Positions 36,111 through 47,329 of a stretch of DNA of 61,144 nucleotides are shown here, piece by piece. The stretch comes from Gnetum montanum. Lineage: Eukaryota > Streptophyta > Gnetopsida > Gnetales > Gnetaceae. The notes beneath the pieces were generated by a model. The model ran no database searches. It was not told where the DNA came from and worked only from the letters and a program-made list of their open reading frames with translations. Each line of letters opens with the position of its first letter. The first letter of the stretch is position 1. Where the stretch lies: contig MNCI01029060.1 of NCBI GenBank assembly GCA_015680685.1, forward strand, positions 8,710 to 69,853, written 5' to 3'. Both the position numbers and the translations under genes were made by a program.

Positions 36111-37247
36111 TGTTGATCTTTTGGTATGTCAAAACCTTAGAGAAAATGAAGAATGTAGAACCTATATGTGTGGTTGTAATCTTGCAAGACCATAATAAGC
36201 AAGGACTTCAAATGGAGATCCAAGACTTCAAAATAAGAACTAAGTAAGAGCAAGATCCACGTTGATGTCAAAACAAAGACTAAGTGGACAAGATGAGAGC
36301 ATGGATGGAAATGAAGTCTACAAGCCAAAAGAAGATGTTTTGAGGATTGTTGAGATGTCAAAATTACAAAGGAATGCTTCAAAAATCAAATTGATTCAAC
36401 AAGGTGGACATCTCACAAAAACAACAAACATCTACCCTAGAAAGTAAACATCTTAAGTTTTGAGTAAACATCTTTCCTACATTGAGGTTGTTCACAGTTA
36501 GACGTCTCATCCTTGAAGTAGATGTCTAAACTAACAATTTAGTAACCATTGCATGAATTTTGAGGAGCTTTTGAAAACTCAAAAAGTATATGACTAAGTG
36601 GAATTCTTGGGAATTGTGAATGAACTATTCATTATCAAAACTATCCATCATGACTTAAAGAAATTTTGTGATTACTCTTCATTGTATTATCATTTGCATT
36701 GTANACATGACTTAAAGAAATTTTGTGATTACTCTTCATTGTATTATCATTTGCATTGTATTGGTTGTATTGAGCTCATTGCAAAGACTCTATAAAGTAA
36801 GTTACACTTTCTCTTTGATCTTTTTCTTTCTTTCTTGTAGCCCTACGGGGTTGATGTGCCTTTTTTGGAAAAGCATCTTTGTTGAGCTTGTTAGGACCTT
36901 GCAAGGTTAAGTGGTTTGTAATGAAAAAACACTCTGGTGTAGAGCTCACATTTTTAAAGGTTGTGGGATCCTTTAAACCACATTTTAAGCTTGTTAGGAC
37001 CTTGCAGGGTTGAGTGGTTTTGCAACAACAAAATAGTTCGTAGTGGAGCTTAAATCTTGTAAAGGTTGTGGTGTCCTTTAAATCACATTTTTGAAGCAAC
37101 AAAGTTCATAGGTGTGCAAGGATTCTATCCTCCAAGTATGGATGCACACAAGTTGAAGAACCACATAAAAATTATGTTTGATTTTGGTGGCTATAGCAAT
37201 TTTAATTAGGGAACTTATTCAACCCCTTTCTATGTTTTTGATCCACA
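36111..37247 (+). repeat. Element D 3' LTR
   Basis: Starts tgttgatctt directly after the polypurine tract and ends atccaca like the 5' remnant. The U3 has repeated acatct/gatgtc motifs (36370-36530). It contains the N-flanked duplicate at 36649-36760, an assembly artefact. Confidence 0.8.
36649..36760. other. Assembly artefact: 55-bp duplicate around one N
   Basis: 36649-36703 and 36706-36760 are identical and separated by the N at 36704 plus one base. This is the same pattern as at 11124-11204. Confidence 0.85.
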
Positions 37248-37574
37248 TTTAGTATGTCTTTTATGTCTATGCTTTAGATCTTATGCACTATTAGGGACTA
37301 ATTGATGAGAAAACCATATAGGGTACCATTGATGAGTTGAAGGGGGCTATTAAGTAGTCTAAGCCTTTAATCAAGAGGAAGGTAGTTGTACTTAAGTAGA
37401 GGGAAGCTTCAAGCACTCGAGGAGTGAAGAGGCATGAGTACTTGATCCATTAGAAGGATCAATCTGCAAATGATGTTGTATGAGTCCATGAGATCAACTT
37501 CATGAGTGGGGAATCACTTTAGCCCTTACTTCCTTGTTCACATGAGTTTAGTTTTTGAATGGTGGGAGAGTTGG
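37248..37574 (+). pseudogene. Chromovirus integrase end with chromodomain
   Basis: With a few stops, the plus strand at 37330-37510 reads KPLIKRKVVVL, then GVKRHEYLIHWKDQSANDVV and a W-to-stop site, which fits a chromodomain (EYLVKWKG...TWE pattern) at the end of a gypsy integrase. A purine-rich tract ggtgggagagttgg (37561-37574) then meets an LTR start. Only this C-terminal remnant of the element is present. Confidence 0.65.
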
Positions 37575-38552
37575 TGTAGGAACACCTCTTTAAATCCCCT
37601 TATTTTCTTTTCTACATGTATTTTTTGCAAGTCTTGAGCTTTGTGGAGACATCTTTGAGGTCAAGGAAATGTCTTATTTGAGAGCCGAGACTTCATAGAA
37701 GACATTTGGGACATGTAAGAGACATCTTTGTCAAGAGCTGAGTCTTCACAAGAGATGTCTCATATTAGGTAAGAGACATCTTGGAATTTTTGGAGATATC
37801 TCTCTAGAGTAAAAATGTCTTCCAAGCTACAAGGATATCTCAAGTTAGATGCCTTAACTAGGTGAAGAAGTCTCACACATGAAGGAGATGTCTCCCAAAC
37901 TTATGAAATGTCTTTTTTGAAAGATGTGTGTTGATAGGAGATAACATGGGAAGGCCAAAGATGACTCATATGGTTGGGGAAACTTCCAAAATTGCCCATT
38001 CCAATTTGAGAAATAGCTAGGAGAAGATGAAAAAAGATGCAAATAACTAAAGATCCTCAAGTTGAGTTGGGGAATTATTTCTAGGTTTCTTATCTTCTCT
38101 TTATCAATAAATACTGATGTAATTCTTCATGAGATGTCATGAAAAAAGATGAGAGCTCATGAGAGGTGAGTTGATGTATAGCAAGAATGTGAGAGAGCAT
38201 ATTGAATGAGTGCATGTGTGGTTATAGCTCCAAGGTCAATTGTGTAGTGTATTGGCCTATGTGTTCTTATGTTTTGATTATGTGTTGAGATCTTAGCCTC
38301 AAGTTATGGGAGAGATTCTCTATTTTTTATGTTTTACATTTAGACCAATCATTGGGTGGTTATGCTTTGCAACATCATTTGAGTGTTGTGAGTGTTTTTG
38401 ATAGTTTGTAGGTTGTGGAACCCTTGTTGTAATTTTCTTTGTAATAATTGAAAATAACTAGTTTTCTCATTTTCTAGTATATTGATTTGTCTTTCATAAT
38501 ATTTGGATTTAGTGGATTGAAGGTTATTTTCTATTGGAGTGAACCTACTCCA
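37575..38552 (+). repeat. 3' LTR of chromovirus-like element E
   Basis: Begins tgtaggaaca after the polypurine tract; the end is placed near ctactcca at 38552. The U3 part (37650-37930) is packed with agacatct/agatgtct motifs in both orientations, including gagatgtctc palindromes. The right end is uncertain by tens of bases. Confidence 0.6.
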
Positions 38553-38555
38553 CTG

Positions 38556-39170
38556 ATAGCATTCTAATACTTAAGTTGAATAGCAGCTGAGAGATAGTGA
38601 GCTTCTACATCTAGTTTATTAGATCTAATGTGATGTAAATAAAATTATGTTTTGCCATCCACATTAAATCACATATGTGTTAATACCTTGTACTTGACTA
38701 GTTGGCAAATATGCTTAGGATTTCATTGCACGTTCTCCCAAGAGATATTCCATTTTCTGAACCATTGCATCCCTTGAAAATACCAACCACACTCATGAAT
38801 CCTAAAGAATTGCTTTAGATAATTTGTCTTGCCTTGAGATACACATGCTATGAATGTATGTAATGAATTGACACAATGCTTTTGCGTCTAAAGATAATAA
38901 ATCATATTTACATAACAACATTGAGTAAGGTGTTTGTATCTTCACCTTTAACTCATCAAGAAGAAAAGTTTTTTGCACTCTTTCAATATCTTTCCAAAGT
39001 TTAGCACTGAGTTTAGGGCCCCAAATAACACATCCATATGATATAGTAATATAGATGATTTTGTTTTCTAACCTTCCAAACTCAAAATTTTGAATCCTTG
39101 TACTTATTTTTGAAAGCATACAGAGCTTTGAAACCTCCTACTTTATCAAATATTTTTTGAAAGGATGACA
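38556..39170 (-). pseudogene. LINE ORF2 C-terminal fragment
   Basis: The minus-strand frame 39119-38802 reads ITISYGCVIWGPKLSAKLW, then DIERVQKTFLLDELKVK and a YSMLLCKYDLLSLDAKA segment, the region after RT in jockey/L1-like plant LINEs. It matches 41640-42250 over its length, including the downstream noncoding stretch. It is truncated on both sides. Confidence 0.8.
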
Positions 39171-39229
39171 TATTTATTTTTCCTTATAACTCCACAGTTG
39201 CCTATGATAATATTACCAAGAATGATTTG

Positions 39230-39850
39230 AAGCTTTAGGAGAGTCATAGAGCAATGTTTGGGAGAAATTTAGAAAACCTAGAAAAATCTACATATAATCT
39301 TCATTAACTTACAAAAAGCATGTCATAAGAGTGCCTAGAGATATTATTTGGTAGGCCTTGCAAATGAAAAACATCATTGACAAATATATTAAAGTGATAC
39401 AAGATCGGAATGAAGGAGCTACCACTAAAATTATAACAACTTTTGGAACAACATTTGATTTTCTAGTGACAATAGGTCTACATCAAAGGTCCATGCTTAA
39501 GCCATACTTATTTGCCATTATCATGGATAAATTAACAAAAGAAATACATGATGAAATCCTTGGTGTATGTTATTTGTAGATGATATTATGTTCGTGAATA
39601 CAACTTAAGAAAATATTATTTCTAAAATGAAGAAGTAGAGACATGCTCTAGTAAACATGAGTAGAAGTAACACAAAATATATGTAATGCAAATTTTAATA
39701 ATAGCATAAACAATGGTGAATTAGAAGTGACAATTCACCAAAAAATCACTCATTACAAAACTATTCTACTACATAGGATTAATTCTCTAATTAGTAGGAG
39801 TGTTAAAAAAAAGCTTGCCAAATTAAAATTAATTTTTTCATTCCATTGTG
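39230..39850 (+). pseudogene. LINE reverse-transcriptase fragment
   Basis: On the plus strand the order is a FINLQKACHK-like segment, RYYLVGLANE, YIKVIQDRNEGATTKI, then FLVTIGLHQRSMLKPYLFAI, MDKLTKEIHDE and, after a shift, a L-x-D-D-I-M palm. This is the RT core pattern of plant LINEs (GLHQGS...SPYLF; FADDI). It has stops at the palm and throughout. It is a different LINE lineage from 38556-39170 and in the opposite orientation. Confidence 0.8.
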
Positions 39851-40311
39851 TGTTTACCTAATTTCCGGATAACTTTGGCTAGCATCGCTCACATAATGCA
39901 CAGTTTTGCTATGCACAGCTTTGCCACTGCGCCTTGAAATTTTTGGTGCGCAATAAATGCCATCAGATGTTGCAGTAACCTTTATTGTGCATCCTCCAAA
40001 CACCTTATGTGAATTCCCTTTCGTTAACTTGAGGTATGGTGCCATTTCGCTGTTAAAAACAAACACAGAGAGCTTTTCAAAGGCAGAAGATGTTCCTGTG
40101 AACGCGGTGTGCAGTGTTTTTATGTTGTGGTAAGTTAACATTATGATCGGGCTATTATAGCAAAGTTCCATCATTGTACTAATTGAATTGCTATTGATTG
40201 CTGTTTCCAAAAACTCATAGAAACGAAAATTTTCCCGCTGGATTCAAGAACCGTGGCAGGCAGTGTGAAAATTTCTCAATTTAGATACGCTGCAGAGCAG
40301 GGCAGGCGAGA
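39851..40311 (+). promoter_or_regulatory. Upstream region of the ANKRD39-like gene
   Basis: About 460 bases of more balanced composition than the repeats around it, immediately before the exon. A 118-codon frame lies on the opposite strand (40210-39854), but I recognise nothing in it. It may be a divergent first exon or, more likely, chance. No clear TATA box is seen near the exon start. Confidence 0.4.
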
Positions 40312-40593
40312 ATGTCGACCGGAAGCCATGATGAATGCAATGGTGATGCTCATGATCATGATAAAGGCAGTTGCAGGCATGGAATCAGTTTGTACAATTC
40401 GGTAGTGGAGTCACTGGAGGAACTGGAATTCAACAGAGGCCTGGGAAGAGCATGCATGCTCGGAGATTTTGATAGGGCTGCAGCACTTCTCGCAAAAGGT
40501 CTCAATCCCAACGCTTACGATTCATCTGGTTATGTTCCGCTTCACTACGCTGCCAGAAATGGCCATGCCCGTCTCTGCTCTCTCCTTATCCAG
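40312..40593 (+). CDS. ANKRD39-like ankyrin-repeat protein, first exon
   Basis: First coding exon of a host gene. The ATG at 40312 opens 94 codons with a His/Asp-rich start, then VVESLEELEFNRGLGRACML, GDFDRAAALLAKGLNP and SSGYVPLHYAARNGHARLC. The last two are an ankyrin repeat and a half (LHYAARNGH is the canonical core). The layout (LEE-x-x-F-x-RG before the first repeat, DSxGYxxLHYAxRNGH) matches animal ANKRD39, a small protein with four repeats. The frame runs to CAG with GT at 40594-40595, a good splice donor in phase 0. Further exons with the remaining repeats were not found. GC content and intact coding quality stand out from the surrounding decayed elements. Function in plants is unknown to me; such repeats bind other proteins. 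Confidence 0.85.
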
Positions 40594-41379
40594 GTTTTTG
40601 ATTTAATGCAAACATCAATTTATATTTCTCCCCGTTTCAATCTTCGTGGTTGTATTTAGTAGCATGGTTCCGAATCACTAGATTTTAGAGTGTTTTCCAG
40701 GTCTTGAAGATCATATTATTGTTAAAAAGCACCACGAGTGTTGTTATTAGATGTCCAGACTAAAGCACTAATTTAAATAAATTCAGTGTGTCTCAGTATC
40801 ACAGTACTAATGTATTAAGCTCAAATCTTGAAGCCAATGTGCCAGCAGCATTATTATCAGCGAATGCTGTTATCTTTATGTTTCTCCATGGGAACATTAA
40901 CTAAATTTTTAGGATTTATATGATTGTTCGTGTTATTTTCCTCGTGGAGCAGTTATGTTCTCATTCTCTGCAACATCATGGCATCTGCAGCTACAAGTAC
41001 CGACTAGAACAACTATGAAACAAAAAGGATTGAGAATGCAACATGGATGAACTTTTTTTAATATCATGATTTAGAGATTTACAGAATAAATAAACTTGGT
41101 AGGCGCACCTGAGAGAGAAGCCTTTGGGCAAGTTTCTGTATGGTGGGTACACTATCATCAAATAATTTTATAAGGCAATTACACCAGCAACATATAATTG
41201 TTGTCAGCCACCATGCTCATGTTAAGGCAATCCAGAGCATCTGTTGTTGCAGAGAGTTAAGCAATGGATCTACCCATGCAAAAGTCACTATTAGTTTCTT
41301 TGTTTCTTTGTTTTCAACCACTTTATGAAATGAAATGACATGAAGCTTTATTATGTCTAAAAGCCCATAAGATGTATTG
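40594..41379 (+). other. Intron 1 of the ANKRD39-like gene, proximal part
   Basis: After the donor no second ankyrin exon is visible here or anywhere downstream to the window end on the plus strand. If the gene is intact, the intron is longer than 20 kb and contains the elements from 41380 onward. A 62-codon frame at 41140-41328 has no recognised features. Confidence 0.5.
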
Positions 41380-42660
41380 GACAGATATTACATTTTCATG
41401 AAAAATAAAGATAGACTATACAAATTGACTGAGCACCAATGGGGTATCAAAAACAAATCATATAAGTTTTTTACTGTAACTTTATAACACTCTCAAATAA
41501 GTAGTCATAGCATAAGAAAGAAAAACTTGTAACTCTTCTTTAAGGGCTTTTAACTTGCACAACCCACAAATGCGCTCTTCTTGGGGGAGTTGGATCTATC
41601 TTCCACTTTCAATCCTATGATGACAAGAACTTAAGCAAAGCTTGTTGATAACATTTCGATACTTGATTGGAATAATAGCTGAGAAATTGTGAGCTTCTAC
41701 ATCTAGTTTATTAGATCTAATGTCATGTAAATAAAATTGTCTCTTACCTTCCACATTAGACCATAGTTGTGCTCAAACCTTTTGCTTGACTAATTGTTGA
41801 ATTTGCTTAGGATTTTGTTGCATGTCTTCCTAAGAGATATTCCATTTTCTCAACCATTGCATTCTCTGAAAATACTAACAACATTTTTGTAAATCCTAAA
41901 GAATTGCTTTAAAGAATTTGTTTTGCCTTGAGATATGCAAGCTATGAGTATATGTAATGAATTGGTACAAGGCCTTTACTTCTCCTAAATGTAATAAATC
42001 ACATTCACATAATAACATTCAGTAAGGTGTTTGTGTCTTCAGCTTTAACTTATCGAGAAGAAAATGTTTTGGTACTCTTTTAATATCTTTCCAAAGTTTA
42101 GCACTAAGTCCAAGTCCCTAAACAACACAACTATACAATTTAGTAGGATAGATGATAGTCTAGAAAACTTATTTGCTGACCTTATAAGTCCAAAGTCCTA
42201 AATCTTTGCACTTGGTTTTGAAAGCATACAAATTCTTGAAACCTCATGCTATTTTTCTTTGATGCAATTCCCCCACATGTAATTGTTCCTATAAATAAGA
42301 CCTAAATATCTAAAAGAAGCTACTATTTGCACATTGGTACCTCCAAAGTGGAAGTTATAACAAGTATTTCTTGTATCCTAGATCATCAATTTTGTTTTAT
42401 CTACATTCACTTGAAGACCAGATGAGCAACAATAATTTTTTAAAATTTGCAACATATTTTGCATATCTTCTATAGTAGTGGAGATCAAGGTAGCATCATC
42501 TGTGTATAAAAGAAGATTCATTGCCTAGGATCCAATTTTGATAGCATAACTATCTTGTCCATTGCACAACTGTTCCTGCATTTCATCACTAAAGATACTA
42601 AAGAGAGTTGGAGAAAGTAGACAACCTTGCTTAACTCCAGTTTTCCTCTAGAATTGAAAT
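41380..42660 (-). pseudogene. LINE ORF2: RT palm to C-terminal zinc region
   Basis: Reading down the minus strand from 42655: GVKQGCLLSPTLFSIFSDEM, YTDDATLIS (palm with both Asp present, Thr replacing the usual Ala), GLQVNVDKTKLM, VASFRYLGLIYR, then the post-RT region shared with 38556-39170, and at about 41600-41480 RIESGR, QLPQEERICGLCKLKALKEE with the CX2C of the LINE C-terminal zinc-binding domain. Scattered stops. The 5' part (endonuclease, N-terminal RT) is absent. Confidence 0.85.
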
Positions 42661-43089
42661 TTTCTCTAATTGAAGCTTTTTTACCAACCCAAGGATGTCA
42701 CCCTTTTATTGTAGCCATGGACAAAGGAGCCTTCAGAATTCTACATTTTAATATGATGAATCACTTCAAAGTCATCAAATCATCATCACCTTGTTCTAAC
42801 AAAATGGGGTCAATTACATGGATTATGTTGCATTATTCGTCTATATTAAGAGCTAAATTCTTATCTATTTGTAGTTTTTTCATATCATATTCAATTGTTT
42901 TTTCTCATTGTTTTTTTTTTGTCTTTCTGTTGGTGGCTTTCTTGGAATTGTGATGTGATGACCCTTTTTGAGAGGCTGATTATTTGATCTTGTTTGAACA
43001 TTATCAAACCATCTAAAATACCATTATTGTCTCTTATTTACAATAAAAGTCACTCCAAGTCTTCTTGTAATGTGTATGTTATGCTCATC
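42661..43089. other. No gene recognised
   Basis: A 108-codon plus-strand frame (42627-42953) overlaps the LINE on the opposite strand and has a T-rich, hydrophobic end; I consider it chance. The remainder has no identifiable content. Confidence 0.4.
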
Positions 43090-43988
43090 TCTGATCAGAT
43101 CCTCTTGGATCTACCTGTGTAATTGATCTTCTAGCTTGTTCCTCATAGCATTCTCTCATAGTTCTCTCTGTCGTTTTTCTTCCTTACCCTCTTCTTTGCA
43201 GCACTAGCTTTCCTTCATTGCCCTAGCTTGGTCCTGCTTGAGAAGCTCCACCTCCCACATCACTTGCTTCCCCCTTTGCACCCTTGCTTCGATTTCAGTT
43301 GTTGTCTTGCGAAGCTCTTCATTAAACTTGGTTTGCAGCTCTTGGTGCAAAGTTTCTTGAGTTAGTTGAATTTGCTCCCCCACATTTGGAGTTTGGGCTG
43401 TAGTAGAGGTAGACCCCTGCCCGGCCCCACCACGTTAGCCTATGGTGTAGGGGCCAAGGAGGAAGAAGCCTCCTTGACAGGCTTACACCATTCGTAGATA
43501 GTCATAAAAGGCAAAGGTCTGATGGGCATCAGATCAGCTGGCTGTGCCACCCTCCAAAGAGCCAAGATCAGACTAGAGTGCCTCTTATGCCTTTCCTACT
43601 AGAGGGAGGCCAAGAAGAATTTAGGAATGTTAATTGGTCTACCCAATCACATGCATCTCAAAAACATGAAGTAAGCGCTTTGTTGTTTCCAAACATTCTT
43701 GGATTGGATAAAGTATATGTTCACCAGCTCTGTGGCCTCTTGCCAAAGCTGTAGGAGCACTAACCATAGAACTTGGCCATTCTTGATCTTTGGAATCGGT
43801 CCTTAGAAGAAATCCTCTACATCTTGCAGCCCTTGCCTAGTCTGCAGCCCCCGCCCCTGCCTCAGGCACCCTGAGGTATCCCTCCAAATCAGACTTTGTG
43901 AGATTAATGCTCATCCCACAGAAAGTGGTGGAATCCCCCTCCAGCGCTTGTAGAAGTTGGCGTCTACAAGATCTGGATCCCCAACCAT
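43090..43988 (-). pseudogene. Accessory ORF directly behind a copia LTR
   Basis: The ATG at 43988 gives MVGDPDLVDANFYKRWRGIP; after a shift STTFCGMSINLTKSDLEGYL follows. Then a QVLWLVLLQLWQEATELVNI region, and after Pro-rich sequence a coiled-coil segment (QIQLTQETLHQELQTKF, TTTEIEARVQRGKQ, EVELLKQDQARAMKE). Homologous to 51420-52716 and, at its start, to 57076-57163. The FY-x-x-W and G-x-x-I-x-L pattern fits the plant-transposon-protein-like domain seen in element D. It starts within about 20 bases of the LTR at 44005-44756, with no gag between. Several frameshifts. Confidence 0.65.
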
Positions 43989-44004
43989 GTTATAATCGGA
44001 AGCA

Positions 44005-44756
44005 ATAGTTTCAATAAAACAATCAGTAGATCAGATCTGAAAATACACTAGAAAAACTCTGGAGAAATTATTAGAACGCTGTAGATCTGAATAAAACGTT
44101 AAAGGCATAAAATTGTTATAATCAGATCTGAAAACAATTAGATCTGAAAACACACTACAAATGCTCTAGAGAAATTATTAGGACCCTACAGATCTGAATA
44201 AATCATTAGAGGCAAAATATTGCGTTGTAGCAAGTCAATAAACAGTATAAATCACTCTCAAAACGTTCTAAACTCTAGCAAACATTTGCTGTGATAACAA
44301 AATGAAAACAGTAAAAATAGCACAAGAACACAGAGAGTTATGTGGTTCGGGCCCTTTTTACCGTACTTCCACAACAATGTTGATCTGCCTTCTATTTTTC
44401 TCAAATCTTTAGGACACAAGCTGTCCTTGTAACTTTTCCAAACACCCAATCTGTTATTACAACAGATCTCAGATCAACACCAACAAGACTCATGTCTCCA
44501 AGGTAAAACCTTGATACAATGCTTTCACTTCAAAGCACACCCTACAGGCTACCCCAAGCCTTCTATTTATGAAGAAACATGAGGACCAAACCCCAATCCT
44601 AATACATGTGAGATAAAACACCAAGCCTCCTATTTATGAGGAAACATGAGGACCAAACCCCAATCCTAATACATGTGGGATAAAACACATCCCCACATCA
44701 AATGCAACATAAAAGAAAATACAACAATTAATGTATTTGTCTTCATTTTTCCAACA
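44005..44756 (-). repeat. Copia-type LTR (LTR2) with internal duplications
   Basis: Begins TGTTGGAAAAATGAAGACAA on the minus strand at 44756. Two internal tandem duplications are visible: about 65 bases at 44557-44690 (ccaagcct...ggataaaacac) and a longer imperfect one in its 3' part at 44040-44220 (attcagatct...tttctcYagag). The conserved block tgtggttcgggccc is at 44340-44353. Its 3' end near 44005 is approximate; no convincing primer site follows. Confidence 0.75.
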
Positions 44757-45277
44757 AAAATATCGTGCTTTAGCATATCAAATAGACATTGTAAATCACT
44801 AAAAAACCACTGTAAAATCCAGCAAACGTTTGTTGTAAAAGTAGAATGAAAACAACGAAAGAAAATAACACAAGAACACAGAGATTTATGTGGTTCGGGC
44901 CCTTTTTACCCTATCTCCATAACAATGTTGATTTGCCTTCTAGTTTGCTCAAATCTTAAGGACACAAGCTGTCCTTATAGCTTTTCTAAGCACCCAATCT
45001 GTTACTCCAACAGATCTTAGACTCTTGTCTATAAGGTAAAACCTCAATACAATGCTTCCGCATCAAAAAACACACCCATAAAGGCTACCCCAAGCCTTCC
45101 ATTTATAAGGAAACATTAGGACCAAATCCCAATCCTAACACGTGGGATAAAACACATCCCCACATAAACATCACTTTACAAACTGACATATCATTATTTA
45201 AAATGCAACATCCTTTTAAGGAAATACAACAAATAATACTAATGTGGTTGTCTTCATTTTTTCAACAAACTCCCCCT
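44757..45277 (-). repeat. Copia 3' LTR (LTR1) of element F
   Basis: Starts TGTTGAAAAAATGAAGAC on the minus strand at 45277, directly after a ttaagggggag polypurine tract (45278-45288). Aligns with LTR2, but stops where LTR2 begins, lacking the last ~200 bases. LTR2 therefore replaced or truncated its 3' end. Confidence 0.8.
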
Positions 45278-45314
45278 TAAAGACAAATCTAACCAACCTT
45301 CAAGAGATGTGCAC

Positions 45315-47220
45315 CTTTAATTAAGCTTCAGCTATCCCAAGCTTCTTCCTACAGAAAATGTGTTTTTCAGCTATCACTAGTTTTGTTAAAGCAGCAGCAA
45401 CATTAAGCTTTGTATGGACCTTCTGAACATGCACCAAGCTGTCCTCTATGATTTCTCTTATGAAGTGGAACCGGATATCTATATGTTTCGTCTTGGCATG
45501 AAAGACAGAGATCTTTGCAAGATGGATTGCACTCAAACTATCACAAAACACAGCATACCTTTGTTGTTTTAATCCAAGAGATTGCAAGAATCTCTTCATC
45601 CATAACATCTCCTTGCATGCTTTTGTGAGGGCTACATATTCTGATTTGGTTGTAGATAAAGTTGCCAGTGGTTGTAGATGTGACAACCAACTCACTGATG
45701 CACCACCAAAAATAAATGTGTACCCTATAGTGGAATGTCTTGTATCATGATCAGCAGTAAAGTTTGCATCTACAAACCCTTCAATGTGCAGATTAACATC
45801 TCCAAAACACAAGCAATGTGTTTTTGTGCCCTTTAAATATTTTAGAATTCATTTAACAACCAGCCAGTGATTCCACCCATAGTTGGTCATAAATCTACTA
45901 ACTACTCCAACGGCATAAACAATATCAGGACGTGTACAAACCATGGCATACATCAATGATCCAACAGCAGAAGTATATGGGACGTTTTTCACCTTTTCAA
46001 AATTCTCTTTTGACTTTGGATAGTCCTCCTTTGATAACTTAAATTGTGCTGAAAGAGGTGTACTTACAGGTTTTGCATCCTCCATGTTGAAACGTTTTAG
46101 AACCTTTCTAATGTAATCTTGTTGACTCAGCCATAGCTTCTTCCTTTTTTTGTCCCTGTAAATATTTATTCCAAGAATTTTCTTTGCCTGTCCCAAATCC
46201 TTCATAATAATTTTTTTGCGCATTTCCAGTTTTAGATGTTATATTTCTGCCATGTCATTTCTAGTAATTAACATATCATCAACATACAACAACAACACTG
46301 TAAACTTACCTGAAACATCTCCAGAAAAATACACAGTGGTCTAGATTGTTTCTTTGATAATTCATCTTCTTCATGAAGGTATCAAACCTTTTATACCACT
46401 GCCTAGAGGCTTGTTTCAGACCATACAAGCTCTTTTTTAGTCTGCAAACTAGACCTGAACCTTGTTGTTTTTTCATACCCTTTTGGTTGTTTCATGTATA
46501 TTTCCTCCTCCAAATCTTCATGGAGTAATGTTGTTTTTATGTCAAGCTGTATTCTAAGTCCATGCAGGCCACTAAAGATAGCACTAAACGTATAGAAGAG
46601 TGTTTTACCACTGGAGAAAAAATTTCTTGAAAGTCTATGCCTGGTTTCTATGCATATCCTTTCACCACCAACTTGGCCTTGAAACGTTTTTCCCCATTGG
46701 CCTCTGTTTTAATTGTGTATAGCCACCTGCACTCCAAGGGTTTTCTCCCTTTTGGCAACTGAACCAGCTCCCACGTTTTGTTCTGTTGGAGTGATTCCCA
46801 TTCATCATTCATAGCTGCCTTCGACTTTGCAGCATCAGTACATGTCATGGCTTCTTCCATTGTTTCCAGTTCACCACTATCACTGTAAAGTACATAATTC
46901 AGCGAGGGAGAGTACCTGTCAGGAGGTCTAGTAGCTCTTGTTGACCTTCCAACCCAATGAGACACATCTGCAGCTTGTTGTTCATCATCTTCTTCCTCAT
47001 TTCCTTGTTGTCCTCCATTTTCTCCTTGCTATCCTGAGTTCTTAGCTTGCTGCCATGTAATTTCAGCATGTTGTCCAATGTTTCCATATCTCGAAAATCC
47101 ATGAATTTCATCATTTTCAACTTCTTTAGTCACCCTAAAAGGAGTTCTTATGTTGTCTGAGCCATTGTTGTCCTTATCTTTCGTTTGTAGCTCACTAAAG
47201 ATTATGTTTTCTCTAAATTT
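45315..47220 (-). pseudogene. Copia pol remnant: RT and RNase H
   Basis: C-terminal pol of a Ty1/copia element. 47120-46648 holds the region between integrase and RT and the RT start (WELVQLPKGRKPLECRWLY, KARLVVKGYA-type end). 46640-46230 is in broken frames. 46223-45849 contains LGINIYRDKKRKKLWLSQQD and YTSAVGSLMYAMVCTRPDI. 45812-45321 is RNase H (GFVDANFTADHDTRHSTIGY, SWLSHLQPLATLSTTKSEYV, KHIDIRFHFIREII). It ends just before the polypurine tract. The 5' portion is missing: the gene stops at the edge of the palindrome near 47225. Confidence 0.9.
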
Positions 47221-47329
47221 AATAATACTCGAACGAATAATAATAATACGCAGAAGAAGCAGTAGCAGTAGTAGTAGCTGCGTCGTCGTTGAAGTCTTCA
47301 GCCATGGCGGAAAGACGATGCAAAGGCAT
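47219..47329 (-). CDS. Short acidic Tyr-rich ORF, left palindrome arm
   Basis: ATG at 47329 gives MPLHRLSAMAEDFNDDAATT, then a Ser/Ala run and YYYYSFEYY before a stop at the arm edge. An internal ATG at 47305 has the better context (gccatggc). It lies downstream of a TTTAAATA box at 47491-47502. It is probably a truncated first exon duplicated with the palindrome. Not recognised; the N-terminus is low complexity. Confidence 0.35.
   Translation of the reverse strand: MPLHRLSAMAEDFNDDAATTTATASSAYYYYSFEYY

Larger units (their letters stand above)
30766..37247 (+). mobile_element. Element D: copia-like gag element with accessory ORF, no pol
   Basis: Plus-strand element: tail of the 5' LTR (to 30840), tRNA-Met primer site (30843-30854), decayed UBN2-type gag (30890-33420), a palindrome array (33664-33807), an accessory ORF (33807-35600), a polypurine tract (aaaaagggaagat, ending 36110), and the 3' LTR (36111-37247). 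The polypurine tract and LTR start TGTTG are of the copia type. No protease, integrase, RT or RNase H is present between gag and the 3' LTR. A solo LTR of the Athila-like family has inserted into gag. The 5' LTR is truncated at the junction with element C. Confidence 0.8.

Noticed and set aside
39854-40210. 118-codon minus-strand frame upstream of the ANKRD39-like exon
   Set aside because: No recognisable domain, no homologue recalled, and it lies in the likely promoter. Kept only as a note in the upstream-region feature.
42627-42953. 108-codon plus-strand frame
   Set aside because: Overlaps the LINE RT on the other strand and ends in a T-run-derived hydrophobic tail; no domain recognised.
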